From Fistularia commersonii (Eukaryota; Chordata; Actinopteri; Syngnathiformes; Fistulariidae): DNA of 64,000 nt. The notes under the pieces are model-generated. The model had not been told where the DNA came from. It did no database searches and saw only the letters and a list, made by a program, of their open reading frames with translations. Location: positions 21,280,067-21,344,066 of the forward strand of contig JBBMNZ010000005.1 of the NCBI GenBank assembly GCA_037954325.1, in the 5' to 3' direction. The position numbers and the translations under genes were made by a program. Shown here piece after piece: positions 42,014 to 46,657 of the stretch; the stretch's first letter is position 1, and every line of letters begins with the position of its first letter.

Positions 42014-43276
42014 TGAATTGAAGAACAGGACAAAACTAATAGTTAGCGTTAGCCTCGCCCTCGTGATGCTGCCGTGGTTAGCGTTAGCCTCCTCTGCTGA
42101 GGGACATCCCATGATGCACCTCTCTCCTCGCTCCATCTCTTCCTATCCTGCCCCTCATGGCACCCCAGATCTTCTCCGAGTCTCGGTGGCCAGGTTGCCA
42201 GGTTGCCAGGGGGCGAGGCTTGGTCTGCCGCAGCGCCTCGCCGGGCGTCCACCGTCGTTTTTCCGTGACGAATGTTAAGGCCTTCCAGCTGTTCGAGGCA
42301 GAAGGTCGCCGTGTTGAGCTGGAATCAGGGGTTCCTGCTGATGTTTCCTCACCGCTGTCTCCAAGCTCTTACTCCCGGGGGACGCTGGGTTCCTGTAGAT
42401 CACCTTGAAGAGTGTGCTCTTCGTGGAAAGTGTCAGGAGACGGTTGGGATCTGATGCTGTGGAAACAAACATCTGACTCAACGAGACCCTCCTCCACCTC
42501 TGGAGGACGATCCTCTGACCTGCTAGCAGATGATCTCAGTCTGCAGGTGGAGGTGTTTCCTCCTCAGCCTGCAGTGATGGTTAGTCTCCTGACCCAAGAA
42601 ACACCTGGGTGTCGTTGTTTCCCGCCTGCAGATCCTCTGGAGGGAGCGACCACGAGGTGGAGCGAGAGGAAGAAAAGAAGGGTTTACGGAGCAAACGCTG
42701 CCGGTGAGACCCCGAGGACCTTCTCTGGACCCTCCTTCTCCTCTATCACTCCAGCTTTCATCCGATCTGCAGGTGAGGTTGCATTTCGACCCGTTGGGAC
42801 CGCTTACGGCACCGGTCCGTTACAGCTCCACGCCTGCTTCTTCTTCTTCGAGTAGTTCGGAGGCGAAACCGAAACACCCGCGCCTTTGTTTTTGGAGGCG
42901 CCTTTGGTTTTAGTCGAGGCGGGAGAAGAAAGGGGGTCTGGATCGAAGATCCCGCGGAGGTCCTGACCTTCTCTCTTACCCCACGTGTCTCCTCAGCGTG
43001 GGAGCGCTGCCGGGAGCCCATGTCCGAGGGCCCCTGCTCCGACTACGTCCTGCTCTGGTACTTCCACCTCCCCTCGGGGGCCTGCAGACCCTTCGTCTAC
43101 GGCGGCTGCGGAGGAAACCGCAACAGATTCTCCTCCGGGCAGGAGTGTCGGAGCTGGTGTGCCACGGATTCCGCAGGTAAGGAGAACATCTACGGCTCCG
43201 AGGAGCGAGCGCCTCCTGCTTCTGCGGGGATGAAACATCTGGGTGTGTTTTTGCAGGCGGCAGAGGAGCGAGGTGA
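240..43276 (+). CDS. col7a1: Collagen type VII alpha-1-like chain, 5' partial, about 100 exons
   Basis: Collagen VII forms the anchoring fibrils that tie epithelial basement membrane to dermis. The visible domain order is VWA1 end, seven FN3, linker, VWA2, Gly-X-Y block, acidic hinge, Gly-X-Y block, NC2 with Kunitz domain. Known collagen families with both FN3 arrays and a C-terminal Kunitz domain in this order point to collagen VII; collagen XXVIII has VWA and Kunitz but no FN3 array. I placed 101 exons plus one doubtful one. FN3 half-exons join in phase 1 and every helix exon is phase 0 and, with a few exceptions, opens with a Gly codon. The start codon, signal peptide and first part of VWA1 lie before base 1. 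The placed helix totals about 1,134 residues against roughly 1,500 in human, so some short exons are probably missed. The urocortin gene follows on the same strand, as UCN2 follows mammalian COL7A1. Confidence 0.93.
334..1452 (+). other. Intron within the VWA1 part of col7a1
   Basis: No coding exon recognised. GC-rich, with a short (CGG)n run near 966-984. The segment near 1265-1440 resembles a tRNA-derived SINE head (agaaggtccccggttggatt) followed by decayed gttctcc/cgtgtctgcatggggttcc sequence, a family seen again near 14278, 27410, 44215 and 45125. Confidence 0.5.
1759..9307 (+). CDS. col7a1: col7a1 exons: seven fibronectin type III domains
   Basis: Each domain is split over two exons, entered and left in phase 1, except that the mid-domain junction of the first pair is phase 0. 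Pairs: 1759-1922+2520-2649; 2748-2864+2978-3133; 3460-3576+3677-3823; 3915-4034+4247-4405; 4558-4671+4752-4901; 5283-5420+6765-6911; 7829-7948+9161-9307. The first half of each carries the core Trp (LTWSP, LGWTP, ARWAS, VSWNS, VAWSP, LSWRK, LNWTR). The second half carries the conserved Tyr motif (YSLTVYAVYP, YTISIYAVYP, YTITMNPIFG and so on). These form the adhesive N-terminal NC1 arm that binds laminin-332 and collagen IV in mammals. Human NC1 has nine FN3 repeats; I find only seven and no convincing leftover pair in the introns. Confidence 0.9.
5566..6516 (+). mobile_element. Internally deleted pogo-like (Tc1/mariner superfamily) DNA transposon
   Basis: Lies in the intron that splits FN3 domain 6. 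The ends are inverted repeats: ccgtattttcacgac at the left and gtcgtgaaaatacgg at the right, each followed inward by a copy of aaggcgcac or its complement. Both ends are flanked by TA (5564-5565, 6517-6518), the expected target duplication. The interior keeps a transposase fragment with YVPNMDEVPITFDIP (5747-5950), where the first catalytic Asp of pogo-type transposases lies. It also keeps an acidic C-terminal tail (SDSDSEESEAG, about 6140-6245). The catalytic middle is missing, so it cannot be autonomous. An approximately 75-bp segment (gcggacgtagtagag...) occurs twice in direct orientation, near 5670 and 6340. Confidence 0.85.
6003..6082 (+). repeat. 20-bp tandem repeat, four copies, inside the pogo-like element
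   Basis: The unit gtagatgctcgggctaacgt occurs four times without mismatch. Perfect identity implies recent duplication. Confidence 0.95.
7190..7420 (+). mobile_element. RTE-like LINE 3' fragment
   Basis: Sits in a col7a1 intron. Decayed frames resemble the C-terminal end of a fish non-LTR retrotransposon polyprotein: an acggacagaggagggag segment, then gacgtcgtgagagaggatat (DVVREDM), then a stretch related to the terminal CGDP codons (tttgctgtggagaccctgaa). The same family recurs in both orientations at 10900-11690, 26210-26600, 29340-29830, 32100-32560, 32820-33510, 39040-39250 and 43900-44130. Confidence 0.7.
7949..9160 (+). other. Intron within FN3 domain 7
   Basis: About 1.2 kb. No exon or recognised transposon was found. 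Open frames near 8729-9067 have no family features and are read as chance. Confidence 0.5.
9308..9951 (+). other. Intron between FN3 array and linker, with short diverged repeats
   Basis: Contains about three diverged copies of a roughly 40-bp unit (gacaaacaagcattc...gtcattc) between 9535 and 9660. No exon seen. Confidence 0.5.
9952..10263 (+). CDS. col7a1: col7a1 exon: Pro/Thr/Ser-rich linker with (Val-Gln/His-Pro)12
   Basis: A 312-nt exon with phase 1 at both ends joins FN3-7 to VWA2. It opens VGQDPP, then a 9-bp tandem repeat (9969-10076) encodes twelve VQP or VHP units. A Thr/Ser/Pro-rich tail follows (TATAAPFTTASKTSRTTR), like an O-glycosylated spacer. The next frame over the same repeat reads Gly-Pro-Ala/Ser triplets but meets a stop at 10232-10234. 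Phases of both neighbouring exons select the VQP frame. Confidence 0.75.
10422..12101 (+). CDS. col7a1: col7a1 exons: VWA domain 2
   Basis: Exons 10422-10561, 10658-10781, 11684-11827 and 11911-12101. The first encodes ADIVFLVDESSSIGANNF with an intact DxSxS MIDAS motif. Then come QIAVVHYSDEPRIEF, GGGNTKTGKGISYVLQELF, HVLVLITDGRAQDNV and MAVGVANADVDELNKIA, the standard VWA strand order. The three metal-site elements (DxSxS, Thr, TDG) are all present, whereas human VWA2 has lost DxSxS. The last donor (GAG|gtttgg) is weak, but the join to 12265 is in phase. The third intron holds an inverted RTE-like LINE copy. Confidence 0.9.
10900..11690 (-). mobile_element. RTE-like LINE fragment with reverse transcriptase active-site motif
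   Basis: Read on the minus strand it contains SFADDIVI, the FADD form of the reverse transcriptase catalytic box. Then follow decayed stretches of the region linking this box to the C-terminal domain (KKAMGFKFRGTTVQ, MISALETLRRRQEA). Frameshifts break the frame. It ends near 10920 with several tandem copies of a gattggctg-containing unit that correspond to the element's last codons. Confidence 0.8.
12265..25643 (+). CDS. col7a1: col7a1 exons: NC1 end and first triple-helical block
   Basis: The first exon, 12265-12345, encodes SAQLDTPTEDPKETPKPQGP and CSSGCLK, matching the Cys-containing entry to the human helix. Helix exons: 12915-12932, 13020-13046, 13160-13201, 13988-14068, 14163-14189, 14612-14656, 14735-14809, 14898-14993, 15115-15141, 15340-15393, 15523-15594, 15680-15739, 16260-16295, 16403-16447, 16672-16707, 16817-16861, 17151-17222, 17780-17812, 18903-18974, 19097-19156, 19238-19273, 19711-19791, 19946-19981, 20059-20103, 20211-20282, 20404-20439, 20684-20710, 20889-20927, 21025-21087, 22227-22265, 22346-22399, 22494-22526, 24120-24185, 24334-24378, 24484-24519, 24591-24617, 24705-24776, 24884-24946, 25077-25094, 25461-25496, 25605-25643. 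All are phase 0. About 689 residues including interruptions such as VVADNNILTRVIK and GASVDDVRRAFPVPM. The short 13160-13201 exon (FDPFISSKGEKGEK) is the least certain. Confidence 0.88.
13640..13915 (+). mobile_element. CR1/L2/Rex1-like LINE 3' end
   Basis: Contains the decayed C-terminal motif RRSFLPEAIRLFNSS. An A/T-rich 3' region follows, ending ctgggataaataaagttgtg. Related ends, mostly inverted, occur at 27556-27740, 45655-45810, 54643-54712 and 55378-55410, and a short one near 60226-60300. The exact LINE clade is uncertain. Confidence 0.7.
14200..14515 (+). repeat. Dispersed teleost repeat with SINE-like head
   Basis: Located in a col7a1 intron. Contains cacagccagaaggtcca and ggttggattcc, resembling the B-box part of a tRNA-derived SINE. 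Decayed sequence follows and ends in gaagatgaatgaatgaac, the common tail of this repeat type. Related pieces lie near 22060-22130, 27400-27560, 34440-34535, 44200-44420 and 45040-45300. Confidence 0.5.
16301..16334 (+). repeat. (GT)n microsatellite next to a splice donor
   Basis: Begins about 6 nt after the donor of exon 16260-16295 (gtacccatgtgtgt). A second tract, 16548-16599, lies in the following intron. Confidence 0.95.
17246..17730 (-). mobile_element. LINE 3' end with conserved tail, inverted
   Basis: The minus-strand frame carries FSVLLPQWWNKLPEATR, then SSLSTFKKQVKTVLF, the C-terminal signature of many vertebrate LINE reverse transcriptase proteins. Toward lower coordinates follows the tail ttgtaagtcgctttggataa (complement at 17285-17315). 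It ends in a (TGTAA)n tract, seen on the plus strand as (ACATT)n at 17247-17275. It fills most of the intron before exon 17780-17812. The same tail occurs in a SINE at 61476-61570. Confidence 0.8.
17813..18902 (+). other. Intron ending in three (GT)n tracts
   Basis: No exon or named transposon recognised in the first 800 bp. (GT)n tracts lie at about 18646-18676, 18717-18750 and 18828-18897. The last runs directly into the acceptor of exon 18903-18974 (gtgtgtgagcag). Confidence 0.6.
19038..19086 (+). repeat. (GT)n microsatellite before an acceptor
   Basis: About 24 GT units end 10 nt before exon 19097-19156, in place of an ordinary polypyrimidine tract. Confidence 0.95.
19297..19326 (+). repeat. 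Poly-G run of about 29 bases
   Basis: An almost pure G run starts about 25 nt downstream of the donor of exon 19238-19273. Such runs form G-quadruplexes and are often mis-sized in assemblies. A 10-bp repeat of the acacaccaac type follows at 19468-19530. Confidence 0.9.
21088..22226 (+). other. Intron with GC donor
   Basis: The exon ending 21087 is followed by gcgagt rather than a GT donor. The interior contains a decayed dispersed repeat near 22060-22130 (ggactgtgggaggaacccgg). No coding exon recognised. Confidence 0.6.
22527..24119 (+). other. Intron, 1.6 kb
   Basis: No exon or clearly recognised element. Ends with a (GT)n tract at 24081-24109 placed 10 nt before the acceptor of exon 24120-24185. 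Confidence 0.55.
25145..25345 (+). mobile_element. tRNA-derived SINE fragment
   Basis: Contains cgtccctccgatcagaagga and ggttcgattcccggctcctc, a B-box-like promoter segment. Then follow gtcggcatgc and gaacgggtgaatgtgatctg. This order is that of a widespread teleost short repeat. A (CA)n tract lies downstream at 25371-25420. Confidence 0.65.
25723..31708 (+). CDS. col7a1: col7a1 exons: expanded acidic hinge between helix blocks
   Basis: Exons 25723-25758, 25844-25972, 26076-26168, 26684-26899, 27035-27091, 28578-28670, 30011-30061, 31168-31218, 31292-31315 and 31400-31708, all phase 0, give about 353 non-collagenous residues. The start (DLEMMFDAYGIR, LPLLKALIDRLLQDGVEELL) aligns in position and helical character with the start of the 39-residue human hinge. 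After it come a (TSTG)4 run, a basic KKASVHKKKSRERVK exon, an EEAEEEEEEEAFYPDDEYN exon with Tyr in acid surroundings, and a 103-residue Arg/Glu-rich exon ending HHYPYPPHYFHLK. There is no Cys. It probably gives flexibility to the anchoring fibril. Gly repeats resume at 31879. Confidence 0.78.
26210..26600 (-). mobile_element. RTE-like LINE fragment in a hinge intron
   Basis: Minus-strand reading gives motifs shared with the other copies (MWRFLFG, GDTGRRQEARLK). Near 26246-26280 the plus strand has a (CCAT)n microsatellite. Confidence 0.65.
27092..28577 (+). other. Hinge intron with two repeat fragments
   Basis: 27400-27560 resembles the dispersed gttctcc-type repeat (ctccccgtgtctccatgggg). 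27556-27740 is an inverted LINE end starting aactttatttatcccgaagg. The remainder to 28577 shows no exon I can support. Confidence 0.55.
29340..29830 (-). mobile_element. RTE-like LINE fragment in a hinge intron
   Basis: Minus-strand frames share segments with the 10900-11690 copy (GTAGEKRVSQKERKD, GGGEDVEVPLWE). Several frameshifts make it inactive. Confidence 0.65.
31028..31093 (+). CDS. Doubtful col7a1 hinge exon
   Basis: The segment is bounded by ccgacag and a strong gtaagt donor. It is 66 nt and phase 0, reading EPRPRPRPRGRPKRG. The alternative frame gives an acidic GEAEEGRDLAPQ sequence more typical of this hinge, but its phase does not fit the next exon. Splicing evidence is needed to decide. 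Confidence 0.3.
31879..40772 (+). CDS. col7a1: col7a1 exons: second triple-helical block
   Basis: Exons: 31879-31914, 33577-33603, 33696-33755, 34031-34156, 34245-34316, 34402-34437, 34622-34681, 35052-35096, 35175-35210, 36559-36594, 37385-37441, 37674-37745, 37837-37908, 37985-38020, 38098-38178, 38257-38310, 38394-38447, 38520-38582, 38658-38720, 38805-38921, 39964-40041, 40719-40772. All are phase 0 and begin with Gly. They total about 445 residues of Gly-X-Y with short breaks such as GSVLQIQ. Exon 39964-40041 includes RVKACQRGPPG. Its Cys matches the helix Cys of human collagen VII (VKGACG), one of the residues that link the antiparallel dimer. The exon ending at 37745 is followed by gcaatc, a GC donor. 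Confidence 0.88.
32100..32560 (+). mobile_element. RTE-like LINE fragment
   Basis: Shares segments with the other copies: tgatgtggaggttcatcttt, gagatggttcggacat, ggaggaagaccagagaggag. Lies in the 1.66-kb intron before exon 33577-33603. Confidence 0.7.
32820..33510 (+). mobile_element. RTE-like LINE fragment with complete 3' end
   Basis: Plus-strand frames give MVWTWTEE/RRDGEDLGRRTLR-type segments, equivalent to the conserved LRWFGHVQRRD region of these LINEs. The copy ends gattggctgtggcccctgaagggagcagg, as such elements do after their terminal GCGDP codons. Just before that end, a 27-bp unit (ggttagacggaggcagatga...) is repeated about three times. Confidence 0.75.
35840..36330 (+). repeat. 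Minisatellite of about 29 bp derived from LINE end codons
   Basis: About 17 imperfect copies of gattggctgagggttagaag plus gaggcaggt, in the intron before exon 36559-36594. The last copy runs into ggtgacccctgaacgg, the usual 3' end of the RTE-like LINE. The array is therefore a tandem expansion of that LINE's last codons. Smaller arrays of the same unit are at 33375-33490 (plus) and 10930-11050 (inverted). Confidence 0.85.
37336..37378 (+). repeat. (GT)n microsatellite before an acceptor
   Basis: About 20 GT units followed by ctgtgcag and exon 37385-37441. No separate polypyrimidine tract is present. Upstream, 37080-37270 is low-complexity T/A/G-rich sequence. Confidence 0.9.
37453..37620 (+). 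repeat. CCTTCCAT-type tandem repeat
   Basis: Around twenty 8-bp units alternating ccttccat, ccttccgt and ccttctgt, located just after the donor of exon 37385-37441. Confidence 0.95.
38922..39963 (+). other. Intron rich in repeats
   Basis: Holds an RTE-like LINE fragment (39040-39250, ending agatgattggctgagg), a (GAA)n/(GAG)n purine tract at 39470-39530, a (CA)n tract at 39645-39690 and a (GT)n tract at 39864-39912 upstream of the next acceptor. Confidence 0.65.
40847..42772 (+). CDS. col7a1: col7a1 exons: NC2 region before the Kunitz domain
   Basis: Exon 40847-40895 (VHEVKELVTQEVAQKCG) parallels the start of human NC2 (FVRQEMSQHC). Its Cys is the likely partner of the helix Cys in antiparallel dimers. 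Exon 41288-41482 is acidic with an EEEEEEEEEDG run and an NST sequon near its end. Exon 42632-42703 (DPLEGATTRW, then SERKKRRVYG) is phase 1 at both ends and contains a dibasic SERKKRR site. A possible 18-nt microexon, 42755-42772 (AFIRSA), has a good acceptor and a strong donor, also phase 1. In mammals NC2 is trimmed by BMP-1 during fibril assembly. The last two exons are less sure than the first two. Confidence 0.65.
41483..42631 (+). other. NC2 intron
   Basis: About 1.1 kb. Contains a ggggcccg repeat at 41508-41545 and a (CA)n tract at 41980-42010. No further exon is supported, although a short acidic NC2 exon could be hidden here. Confidence 0.45.
42997..43276 (+). CDS. col7a1: col7a1 exons: Kunitz domain and C-terminal tail
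   Basis: Exon 42997-43176 encodes a complete Kunitz/BPTI module. Cys spacing is 8, 15, 7, 12 and 3 residues between the six Cys, exactly the family pattern, with FVYGGCGGNRNRF as its core. The residue after the second Cys (the P1 position) is Ser, not Lys or Arg, so trypsin inhibition is unlikely; human has Thr. The last exon, 43257-43276, adds GGRGAR and the TGA stop at 43274-43276. Confidence 0.92.
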
Positions 43277-46190
43277 GGCCGGCGAGGGACACCGCACGAG
43301 TTTGTTTGCTCTGTTTGGTTCTTATTTATAGAAAGCAACTGCTTTTTTTTTAAAATCGTGATAGAAATGGAAAATGTGAGCGTGAGCTTTCATGTGAATG
43401 TCCTGGTGTCTCCCTGAGACGGGAGCCGTCCACCCAAATATTAAATCCGTCTCGGCTCCCGCCGACCTGCGGCGTCACGTCTGCTTCCCCCCCCCCGCAT
43501 CCCCTCGTGTCCTGGAAAACGAGGTCGAGTCATGTGAACGCCCGCTGCCTCCTCCGCCACTACATATGCTCCTGAGGCGGGGGGTGTGACGGGCCGGGCC
43601 GGGCGCCCGGGGGCCGCCAGCTGCACCGGAGGGGGACTCCGGCTCCGGGACACTCGCGGGGACGGCTCGGTTTCTGGCTGAGCCGCACGCCGCTTTGGGC
43701 CCTTGGTTTTAAGGCACTTTTTGAGTTTAGAGATAAAATCTACATTTCTGCAACAACACTGCACCTTCATGCTGACACACACACACACACACACACGCGT
43801 TGGCCAGCGTGCACGTTGTGTTATTGCACAAACTATTGTTGTTTGTTTCATTTAACACAAAGGTGTTTGAAGAGGGAGATTTTCAGGAATGACTTCTTCA
43901 GCACATGGTAGATGTTTTGGGGAGAAGGTGAGACGGTTGGGTCGTGGACAGAGGAGGGAGACTGGATATGTGGGTGGACGGACGCTGGAGTCGGAGGTCT
44001 GGAGGAGGACCAGAGAGAAGATGGATGGACGTCGTGAGAGAGGATATGAAGGTAGTTGGTGAGAGAGAGGAGGATCCAGAACGGAACAGGATTAGAAGAT
44101 GGAGGCGGATTCACTTTGGAGACGCCTGAAGCAAAAAGCCCAGAGGAAAAGAAGAAGAAGTTTGGAGAGCGAGATTTAACAATGATGCATGACCTCTCTG
44201 TCTTATCACAAGGTTGTGGAGTCTCCATGTTCTCCGTGTGTCTGTGTGGGTTCCTCAGGGTTCTCCGGGTTCCTCCCACAGTCCAAACTCATGCAGGAGC
44301 TTCATCTGAGACCCTCAGCTCACCAGATGTGTCTCTACATGAGGCCCTGGGATTGGTCTGGATCTCCACCGGGACAGCCTGCAGCCCACATACAAACAGT
44401 GAATGAGTGAATGGATGCATGAACGTGCACGGCATCCGTGCCTCTGTCAATGAGTAACAGTGTTGTGTTCAAGTGCCATCACACCTGAATTTGACATTTA
44501 AGGGGCGTTGGGGGGGAGAGGGGGACCAGAGCAGCAGAACATGAATTTCAATGGTCCTCCTTGAAGGTGGAGATAAACAAATGCTTTTCAGCTGATTGAA
44601 GTCATCAACATCCCTCCTCTGAGTGAGAAGATCCCAGAGGTTTGGTCCGGGGAACCTTCAGATAATGTCTTCTGCGCTGGAGTTGTTGATACTCTTTGGT
44701 CTCCGCGACACTCGCCGCCCAAAAGGCCTCGATGCAGAAACTCTCCGACATGTTGGAGTCCATCAGCGGCGCCCTGCGAGATGAGAACATGACTTCTCTG
44801 ACTTCTCTGACTTCTCTGACTTCTCTGACTTCTCTGACTTCTCTTGCTCATTGAAGTGGAAGCGGAGCGGTGAATTCCCGGGCCGAGCTCGGTTAGAGCG
44901 GCGGGCGGAGGCGGGACGACGTCTCCTCGCTCGCCGCGTCACAGATGGTGATTCTTCCCTCGGCTGAAATGACGCTGGCGAGAATCCTGCGGCTCATTAG
45001 AGCCTTTCATCCGCCGCCCTCCTCGCCGTTACCCGTCTTTGCGTCACCGCAGGGGGTTTCCGAGCTTTGGGTTTCACGCAAACCGCCGGCTGTCAACCGA
45101 TCAGCATCTCGGCTCCCCCTGAACCCCTTTGGAGCCTCCATCTTCTCCCCATGTCTGCACGGGTTCTCCGGGTTCTCCATGCAGGCGGGTCACGGACACC
45201 CCGCATTGTCCTCGCGGGTGAACGGATGTGTCCGTCCGTGTCCCTGTGACGGTCCAGGGTGAACCCCGCTTCTCCACCGATGACCCGGGGTGCAGATGGG
45301 CAGATGGCGGCTGAACCTTCAGCGGATACCGGGGAGCAGCAGCTTCGAGCCTCGGGGTTTGCATGTGATAAAGATCCCAATGATTCACTCCCAGCAGCGT
45401 CCTGCGTGTCGCTGTCCTGCGTGTCGCTGTCCTGCGTGTCGCTGCCCTGCGTGTCGCTGTCCTGCGTGTCGCTGTCCACGGTGCTGGAGAGCTACGGGGA
45501 GCGAATGAGCAGAGGAAATATTCACGCTTCTATTTGTGGTTCTGAGCATGAATGAATGAGAAAAAGAAAACATTCATGCTTTCGCTTTGCGGTTCAAACC
45601 CACCCGTTCTCATCAATGAACGCGCGAAGATAGAAGAGTCACGCTTTCTTTTAAGAATAAGAATAAGAATAAGAATAAGAATAAGAATAAGAATAAGAAT
45701 AAGAATAAGAATAAGAATAAGAATAAAAATAAGAATAACTTTATTTATCCCGAAGGAAATTGCTGTGCCAGTTTCACGTAAAACATAACAATAATAAATA
45801 ATAACCGGTTTCCGTGAATGGACGGATGAGTGAAGGAGTGAGTGAGTAACGAGTGTATTCGCGCTTTCTTCCATGAACACATGAATGAAACCATTAATGA
45901 TTTCTGTTGGCGGTTGGTAGCGACTCATTTCCCTGAATGAACGGATGAATGATGACTGCATGATGAGCGGAGCGGCGTCTCGTTCTTCCTCTTCATGGTT
46001 TGAAGACACTCTTTACCGGGGATGAACGAAGCGCCAGGAAACGTTCACGGTGACCGCAGCGCGCCGAGGCCAGAGCCGTGCACACCTGCTCCTCCTTCTT
46101 CTCCTCCTTCTTGTCCTCCTTCTTCACCACCTCCTTCCTCTCCTCCTTCTCCACCTCCTTCTTGTTCTTTGTGTGACTTTCCGCGGCGGT
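43277..46190. other. Intergenic region between col7a1 and the urocortin gene
   Basis: No gene seen. Contains an RTE-like LINE fragment (43900-44130, with DVVREDMKVVGEREEDPE), an inverted dispersed repeat (44200-44420), a 9-bp tandem repeat of gacttctct (44786-44846), another dispersed repeat piece (45040-45300), a 15-bp tandem repeat tgcgtgtcgctgtcc (45402-45480) and a LINE end with an expanded hexamer tail (45655-45810). Confidence 0.6.
45655..45810 (-). mobile_element. LINE 3' end with expanded (ATTCTT)n tail
   Basis: Plus strand shows about 13 copies of aagaat (45655-45730) joined to aactttatttatcccgaagg. Read on the minus strand this is the LINE end ...gggataaataaagtt followed by (ATTCTT)n. 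It is the same family as 13640-13915. Confidence 0.8.
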
Positions 46191-46196
46191 GCGCCG

Positions 46197-46240
46197 CAGC
46201 CAATGGGAGCAGCCGAGGTGACGTCAGGCTGACGTAAGCA
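46197..46240 (+). promoter_or_regulatory. Urocortin promoter: CCAAT box and two CRE sites
   Basis: CCAAT lies at 46200-46204. A perfect palindromic cAMP response element, TGACGTCA, is at 46219-46226, and a second CRE-like site, TGACGTAA, at 46230-46237. CREB control is established for CRF-family genes; its use here is inferred. No clear TATA box was found. Confidence 0.65.
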
Positions 46241-46327
46241 GGAGGCGCGTGGCTTGTACTAAACGTGCGCGCCGGAGCCGGTCGGCGCGAACGCACGCTC
46301 GCTTTGACGGCACGCGGCCGGGAGGAT

Positions 46328-46537
46328 AGACCGGGAGAGACCGGGAGAGACCCCAAGAGACCCCAAGAGACTCCAAGAGACCGGAAGAGACCGGAAGAGA
46401 CCAGAGTAGACCGGAAGAGACCAGAGTAGACCGGAAGAGACCCCAAGAGACCTCAAGAGACCGAAAGAGACCAGAGTAGACCGGCAGAGACCAGAGTAGA
46501 CCGGCAGAGACCAGAAGAGACCAGAAGAGACCGGAGC
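46328..46537 (+). repeat. 10-bp minisatellite in the urocortin 5' region
   Basis: Twenty-one head-to-tail units of the form agaccNNNag (for example agaccggaag, agaccccaag, agaccagagt). It lies between the CRE sites and the putative 5' UTR donor, so it may be transcribed. Confidence 0.9.
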
Positions 46538-46571
46538 AGGAGCCCGGAGCCCCGCACCGGAAAGCTCCGCA

Positions 46572-46640
46572 GGTGGGTGCGGCTCCGACACGCTCGGAGA
46601 GCGGAAGCAGGCGCGATGTTGACGGTGTCTCCCTCCGCAG
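46572..46640 (+). other. Putative 5' UTR intron of the urocortin gene
   Basis: Donor ccgcag|gtgggt and acceptor ctccctccgcag bound about 68 bp. Location just upstream of the initiator ATG is typical of urocortin genes. Splicing is not proven. Confidence 0.55.
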
Positions 46641-46657
46641 CCTCCCGGGGCCCGAGG

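Noticed and set aside
46616..46657. Upstream in-frame ATG of the urocortin gene (MLTVSPSAAS...)
   Set aside because: It lies between a good donor (46573) and acceptor (46640) and would place 14 residues before a clear signal peptide. ATG 46658 is preferred.
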